A DNA stretch of 5,178 nucleotides from an uncultured Coriobacteriaceae bacterium (lineage in GTDB: Bacteria > Actinomycetota > Coriobacteriia > Coriobacteriales > UMGS124), in the NCBI GenBank assembly GCA_902783515.1, contig CACZRK010000306.1, forward strand, positions 1-5,178, in the 5' to 3' direction. The notes beneath the pieces were generated by a model. It saw only the letters and a program-made list of their open reading frames with translations, was not told the origin of the DNA and ran no database searches. How positions within the stretch are numbered: the stretch's first letter is position 1; every line of letters starts with the position of its first letter. Position numbers and translations under genes: made by a program. Below are positions 1 to 5,178 of this stretch, piece after piece.

Positions 1-96
1 CAGCGCCTTGTCTATGCCGTAGTAGGCGAGGCGGACGTCCTCGTCGGTCGCCGTCTCGTCAAGGTCAAGGATGTGAAGCGCCTCAAACCTGTTCAC
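1..96 (-). CDS. J-domain-like protein, N-terminal fragment (runs off left edge)
   Basis: Only the first 32 codons are in the window, and the reading frame stays open to the edge. The predicted start is VNRFEALHILDL, followed by DETATDEDVRLAYYGIDKAL. This matches the pattern of helix I and helix II of a DnaJ-type J-domain: an aromatic residue followed by a leucine-rich helix, a D/E-T-A-T-D-E-D turn, then a V-R-x-A-Y helix. The diagnostic HPD tripeptide would lie just beyond the edge, so the family call is an inference. J-domain proteins stimulate the ATPase of Hsp70 (DnaK), but some J-like proteins lack HPD and have other roles. I chose the GTG at 96-94 because GAGGGGG at 108-102 lies 5 nt upstream. 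In-frame ATGs at 117, 138 and 183 lack a clear ribosome binding site. The gene follows the tRNA unit on the same strand but is separated from it by a terminator. Confidence 0.55.
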   Translation of the reverse strand, partial: MNRFEALHILDLDETATDEDVRLAYYGIDKAL

Positions 97-101
97 CTGG
101 A

Positions 102-108
102 CCCCCTC
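102..108 (-). promoter_or_regulatory. Ribosome binding site deciding the start of the J-domain-like gene
   Basis: On the minus strand GAGGGGG is followed by 5 nt (TCCAG) and then GTG. It is the only good Shine-Dalgarno match near any in-frame start. It therefore argues for the GTG start at 96 rather than the upstream ATG codons. Confidence 0.5.
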
Positions 109-189
109 GCGAGGCATCGGTTCCGTCGTCGGCGCCATGGCCCATGACGTCGATGAGGTCGGCGACGACGGGGGCGCGCACATGTCCAC

Positions 190-195
190 ATTATC
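190..195 (-). promoter_or_regulatory. Putative -10 box for the J-domain-like gene
   Basis: GATAAT on the minus strand matches the sigma-70-type TATAAT at five of six positions and sits in an otherwise GC-rich stretch. It lies just downstream of the tRNA terminator. The predicted transcript start would be close to 183, giving a leader of about 87 nt to the GTG start. No convincing -35 box is seen at the normal distance. An in-frame ATG begins exactly at 183, so a leaderless transcript with a longer protein is an alternative. Confidence 0.35.
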
Positions 196-232
196 GCATG
201 CACGCGCGCCGATGACCCCTTCGCAAGCCTTT

Positions 233-273
233 GCAAACGAACGCAGGCCGAGGGCATGCGCCCCCGGCCTGCG
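233..273 (-). terminator. Rho-independent terminator of the tRNA-Ile/tRNA-Ala unit
   Basis: On the minus strand CGCAGGCCGGGGGC (273-260) pairs with GCCCTCGGCCTGCG (255-242) around a GCAT loop. This is a 14-bp stem with one G.U pair, followed by TTCGTTTGC. The G.U pair becomes an A.C mismatch on the plus strand, so the structure is best on the minus transcript. It begins 9 nt after the CCA end of tRNA-Ala, as expected for the end of a tRNA transcript. Confidence 0.8.
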
Positions 274-282
274 AAAGGTCCC

Positions 283-358
283 TGGTGGAGATGAAGGGGT
301 TCGAACCCTCGGCCTCAGGCTTGCAAAGCCCGCGCTCTCCCAGCTGAGCTACATCCCC
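283..358 (-). tRNA. tRNA-Ala (anticodon UGC)
   Basis: This is a 76-nt cloverleaf on the minus strand. The acceptor stem is GGGGATG/CATCTCC with the G3.U70 wobble pair that is the alanine identity element. The D arm is GCTC...GAGC and the anticodon stem is CGGGC/GCCTG. The anticodon loop is TTTGCAA, with TGC at plus positions 323-325. The T arm carries TTCGAAC, the discriminator is A, and CCA is encoded at 285-283. It reads GCN alanine codons, in particular GCA. It follows tRNA-Ile on the same strand, the order known from 16S-23S spacers and from the region downstream of gyrA in mycobacteria; no rRNA is present here. Confidence 0.98.
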
Positions 359-370
359 GTACCATACGAA

Positions 371-415
371 AATAAACGCCTCAGCGGCGACTCGGCTCAC
401 GCTGGGGCGTTTATT
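371..415 (-). terminator. Terminator-like hairpin between the two tRNAs
   Basis: AATAAACGCC (371-380) pairs perfectly with GGCGTTTATT (406-415). CAGCG (382-386) and CGCTG (400-404) add 5 more pairs inside, leaving a 13-nt loop. Positions 381 and 405 form T.G on the plus strand and an A.C mismatch on the minus strand. On the minus strand the stem ends in GTTTATT followed by TTCG, giving a U-rich 3' flank. It fills most of the 67-nt gap between tRNA-Ile and tRNA-Ala. It could be a partial terminator or attenuator, or a precursor processing hairpin. The pairing is certain and the function is not; strand is assigned by the transcript it would interrupt. Confidence 0.5.
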
Positions 416-425
416 GTCCATGAAA

Positions 426-502
426 TGGTGGGCCCGACAAGGTTCGAACTTGTGACCTCACGGTTATCAGCCGTGCGCTCTGACCAACTGAGCTACGGGC
501 CC
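426..502 (-). tRNA. tRNA-Ile (anticodon GAU)
   Basis: This is a 77-nt cloverleaf on the minus strand. The acceptor stem GGGCCCG/CGGGCCC is fully paired. The D arm is GCTC...GAGC and the anticodon stem is CACGG/CCGTG. The anticodon loop is CTGATAA, with GAT at plus positions 466-468. The T arm is ACAAG-TTCGAAC-CTTGT, the discriminator is A, and CCA is encoded at 428-426. It reads AUU and AUC isoleucine codons. It is the first gene of a two-tRNA unit with tRNA-Ala, starting about 33 nt downstream of a predicted promoter. Confidence 0.98.
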
Positions 503-541
503 ATCCCTGTGTGACGCACCCGCTTGCGCAAGTGCTCCGCT

Positions 542-570
542 ATCTTATACAAGCCCCCTCAGACGGTCAA
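542..570 (-). promoter_or_regulatory. Promoter of the tRNA-Ile/tRNA-Ala unit
   Basis: On the minus strand TTGACC (570-565) matches the -35 consensus at five of six positions. It is followed after 17 nt by TAAGAT (547-542), or after 15 nt by TATAAG (549-544), as the -10 box. The predicted start is near 535, giving a leader of about 33 nt before tRNA-Ile. The stretch after the -10 box (AGCGGAGC) is GC-rich, like the discriminators of stable-RNA promoters under stringent control; that regulation is an inference. A 10-bp palindrome, CTTGCGCAAG, lies at 523-532 in the start of the leader. Confidence 0.7.
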
Positions 571-655
571 CGACAAGTTTGAATTGAGGAGGTGCCTTCA
601 CATTTCTGCCCCTTCCGCGGCGAAGCGCTGCCGATGGGCGAGGCGGCGACGTCGC

Positions 656-684
656 GTGCCCTCCCGCAGGCGCAAGGGTAGAAT
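656..684 (+). promoter_or_regulatory. Probable promoter of the DUF151 nuclease gene
   Basis: TAGAAT at 679-684 matches TATAAT at five of six positions. The hexamer 17 nt upstream (GTGCCC, 656-661) is a poor -35 match, which is common in GC-rich actinobacteria. Transcription would begin near 691, leaving a leader of about 78 nt. A weaker alternative, TTGCGC (524-529) with TATACA (546-551) at 16-nt spacing, overlaps the divergent tRNA promoter. Confidence 0.4.
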
Positions 685-757
685 GGGTCGCGGGTGACGT
701 CCCGCGACGGTGCGGGCATCTCCCGCGGGGGCAGCCCGCACGGCTCGGCGAGGGGAG

Positions 758-763
758 AGGAGG
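758..763 (+). promoter_or_regulatory. Strong ribosome binding site fixing the DUF151 gene start
   Basis: AGGAGG is followed by 5 nt (ACGCC) and ATG at 769. An in-frame GTG at 694 would add 25 residues but has no Shine-Dalgarno sequence, and the extra residues do not resemble the family. The ATG at 769 is therefore preferred. Confidence 0.85.
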
Positions 764-768
764 ACGCC

Positions 769-1464
769 ATGATCCGCGTCACGCTCGAGACGCTCGTGAT
801 CGGAGGCATCGGCGGCGCCTCCCTGCTCGTGCTGCGCCCGATGGCGCAGGAGCCCACGCACGACCGCGTGGTCCCCATCTGCGTCGGCCCGGTCGAGGCC
901 GCCGCAATCGGCAAGGCGCTCTCCGGCGAGCGCAGCTCCCGCCCCATGACGCACGGCCTGCTCGGCACCGTGATCGCCACGCTCGGCGGGTCCCTTGAGA
1001 GCGTCAGCATCGTCCGCGTCTCCGGCACGATCTTCTACGCCACGCTCGACGTCCGCCAGCCCGGCGCGCTGCACCACGTGGACGCGCGCCCCAGCGACGC
1101 GATCGCCCTCGCGATCCGCCTGCACGCCCCCATCTACCTGGACGAGCGCGTCCTTGAGGTCGCCGGGTTCCCCGCCTGGGTCAACGTGCGCGACGAGCGA
1201 GAGCGGGCCGAGATCAAGGCGTTCCACGAGTTCGTGGAGGGCCTCTCGCCCGAGGACTTCGCCCGCGTCGCCCCCGCCGCGGCGGCAGGTGACGGCGATC
1301 ATGACGACGACATGGCGCTCGACGGCCCCGCCGCCGCGGACGGCGACGTCACCGTCGAGCGTCCCTCCGGCGGCGCGTCGTCAGCCCGCGATGGCGCGTC
1401 GGACGGCTCGTCGGGCGGTCCGACGCCCTCTGACGACGCCCATCGCACGCGTGACGGGGCGTGA
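769..1464 (+). CDS. Bifunctional nuclease (DUF151/BFN) domain protein with disordered C-terminal tail
   Basis: The 231-residue protein carries the BFN domain (PF02577) at about residues 3-145. Landmarks are P36-I-C-V-G and V42-E-A-A-A-I, the RPMTHGLL motif (58-65), G86-T-I-F-Y-A-T-L (86-93), D105-A-R-P-S-D-A-I-A-L-A (105-115), then APIYLDERVL (120-129). A family-typical segment FHEFVEGLSPEDF (152-164) follows. Family members include Thermotoga TM0160 and plant BBD proteins, for which DNase/RNase activity has been reported; the role in bacteria is poorly defined. The common motif RPxTHDL reads RPMTHGLL here, so the Asp is replaced by Gly. Residues 168-231 are rich in Ala, Gly, Asp and Ser with no hydrophobic core, so probably disordered. 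No signal peptide or clear membrane helix is seen, so it is likely cytosolic. It is a single-gene unit, divergent from the tRNA promoter and convergent with gyrA. The family call is secure; the biochemical function is inferred. Confidence 0.9.
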   Translation: MIRVTLETLVIGGIGGASLLVLRPMAQEPTHDRVVPICVGPVEAAAIGKALSGERSSRPMTHGLLGTVIATLGGSLESVSIVRVSGTIFYATLDVRQPGALHHVDARPSDAIALAIRLHAPIYLDERVLEVAGFPAWVNVRDERERAEIKAFHEFVEGLSPEDFARVAPAAAAGDGDHDDDMALDGPAAADGDVTVERPSGGASSARDGASDGSSGGPTPSDDAHRTRDGA

Positions 1465-1483
1465 CGCGCGAGGCCGCGCGCCG
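1465..1483 (+). repeat. 19-nt direct repeat, copy 1 (small GC hairpin)
   Basis: The sequence CGCGCGAGGCCGCGCGCCG starts directly after the TGA of the DUF151 gene. It contains a perfect 6-bp inverted repeat, CGCGCG-AGGC-CGCGCG (1465-1480). An exact second copy starts 40 nt later. It may act as a 3' stabilising or weak termination structure for the plus-strand transcript, but there is no T tract. Confidence 0.7.
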
Positions 1484-1504
1484 ATGACGGCACGCTGATC
1501 ACAG

Positions 1505-1523
1505 CGCGCGAGGCCGCGCGCCG
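1505..1523 (+). repeat. 19-nt direct repeat, copy 2 (small GC hairpin)
   Basis: This is an exact copy of 1465-1483 at a 40-nt period, with the CGCGCG-AGGC-CGCGCG hairpin at 1505-1520. The sequence between and after the copies is not conserved, so the repeated unit is only the hairpin and three following bases. Confidence 0.7.
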
Positions 1524-1533
1524 GCGCGACGGC

Positions 1534-1550
1534 CGATGCCGGCCGCATCG
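1534..1550 (+). other. Small hairpin downstream of the DUF151 gene
   Basis: CGATGC (1534-1539) pairs with GCATCG (1545-1550) around a 5-nt loop. No T-rich tail follows, so it is not a classical terminator. It is the third stem in a row after the DUF151 stop codon and may only reflect high GC. Confidence 0.3.
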
Positions 1551-1580
1551 CGATGACGAGCGCCCCCGCGTCGGCACACG

Positions 1581-1628
1581 AAAAGGGGAGGGGCCCACGC
1601 GACGCATCCGCCGCGTGGGCCCCTCCCC
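1581..1628 (-). terminator. Strong gyrA terminator between convergent genes
   Basis: GGGGAGGGGCCCACGCG (1585-1601) pairs perfectly over 17 bp with CGCGTGGGCCCCTCCCC (1612-1628) around a 10-nt loop. On the minus strand the stem is followed by TTTTCG, so it is oriented to end the gyrA transcript about 90 nt after its stop codon. On the plus strand the stem is preceded by AAAA and followed by ATGTCATGG without a T tract. It may still block plus-strand transcription from the DUF151 gene into gyrA. Confidence 0.85.
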
Positions 1629-1669
1629 ATGTCATGGCGTCCCGTCGGCGGCGTGCGCGGCGCCGGCGT

Positions 1670-1704
1670 CGCGCCTGCCAACGTCACTGGCGCCGGCAGG
1701 CGCG
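1670..1704 (-). other. Hairpin just after the gyrA stop codon
   Basis: CGCGCCTGCC (1670-1679) pairs perfectly over 10 bp with GGCAGGCGCG (1695-1704) around a 15-nt loop. It begins 14 nt after the gyrA stop on the minus strand. There is no T run, so it is probably a 3' UTR structure ahead of the main terminator at 1581-1628. A direct repeat CGCCGGC (1661-1667 and 1691-1697) overlaps it. Confidence 0.4.
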
Positions 1705-1718
1705 CGTCACATCCGGCG

Positions 1719-4529
<2,811 letters not shown>

Positions 4530-4535
4530 GTTTGG

Positions 4536-4541
4536 CCTTTC
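4536..4541 (-). promoter_or_regulatory. gyrA ribosome binding site (supports GTG start)
   Basis: GAAAGG on the minus strand is followed by 6 nt (CCAAAC) and GTG at 4529. It supports translation of the full acidic extension rather than a start at the internal ATG codons at residues 31 or 91. Confidence 0.7.
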
Positions 4542-4556
4542 GCGTCGTCGTTGCCC

Positions 4557-4578
4557 GGGGTCGCGCGAGGCGCGCCCC
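4557..4578 (-). other. Hairpin in the gyrB-gyrA gap
   Basis: On the minus strand GGGG-CGCGC pairs with GCGCG-CCCC around a CTC loop, with one bulged A. This gives 9 bp ending about 27 nt before the gyrA start. No T run follows, so it should not end transcription and the two genes are likely co-transcribed. It shares CGCGCGAGG with the repeats at 1465 and 1505. A role in mRNA processing or gyrA translation is possible but unproven. Confidence 0.4.
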
Positions 4579-4604
4579 GTCCGTCGTCATGCCGCCGACG
4601 TCCC

Positions 4605-5178
<574 letters not shown>

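Noticed and set aside
137..514. Open frames across the tRNA pair on both strands (plus 137-514, minus 191-421)
   Set aside because: They overlap two clear tRNA genes and a terminator, lack ribosome binding sites, and show no protein family pattern.
602..697. Small Arg-rich ORF starting with ATT after GAGGAGGT
   Set aside because: ATT starts are very rare, and the composition is what random GC-rich sequence gives. Kept only as a low-interest observation.
694..768. Upstream GTG start for the DUF151 protein
   Set aside because: There is no Shine-Dalgarno sequence and the added residues do not fit the family; ATG at 769 has AGGAGG at ideal spacing.
567..1302. Long minus-strand open frames opposite the DUF151 gene
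   Set aside because: They are antisense shadows of a GC-rich gene. The plus-strand frame has the conserved BFN motifs and a strong ribosome binding site.

Overview
This is a GC-rich bacterial chromosomal window carrying the distal part of a DNA gyrase locus. Reading down the minus strand, it holds the 3' end of gyrB, all of gyrA, then (after a convergent gene on the other strand) tRNA-Ile(GAU) and tRNA-Ala(UGC), and finally the first codons of a probable J-domain protein that runs off the left edge. Very high GC, strong G/C third-position bias, GTG starts, the short GyrB form without the proteobacterial insert, and the order gyrB-gyrA-tRNA-Ile-tRNA-Ala (also seen in mycobacteria) all suggest an actinobacterium. 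A lineage such as Coriobacteriia (Olsenella/Atopobium-like) is my best guess, by inference only.

Layout. 1-96: minus-strand partial CDS, J-domain-like N terminus. 97-282: its leader and a putative -10 box, then the terminator of the tRNA unit. 283-502: tRNA-Ala and tRNA-Ile, both minus strand with encoded CCA ends, separated by 67 nt that hold a terminator-like hairpin. 503-768: divergent control region with the tRNA promoter (minus) and a probable promoter plus strong ribosome binding site (plus). 769-1464: plus-strand gene for a bifunctional-nuclease (DUF151) domain protein with a disordered tail. 1465-1718: convergent intergenic region with a 19-nt direct repeat of small GC hairpins and a 17-bp hairpin placed as the gyrA terminator. 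1719-4529: gyrA. 4530-4604: 75-nt gyrB-gyrA gap with a hairpin and the gyrA ribosome binding site. 4605-5178: gyrB C-terminal 190 residues.

Functionally, GyrB (ATPase and TOPRIM) and GyrA (breakage-reunion and DNA-wrapping domains) form the A2B2 gyrase that introduces negative supercoils, and they look co-transcribed. The tRNA pair has its own promoter and terminator, so it does not depend on gyrA read-through. The DUF151 protein is transcribed toward gyrA and has no clear functional tie to gyrase. I see no mobile element, CRISPR array, toxin-antitoxin pair or clear novel system. The most unusual features are the long acidic N-terminal extension of GyrA, the hairpin between the two tRNAs, the repeated GC hairpin motif in the gaps, and an altered conserved motif in the DUF151 protein.
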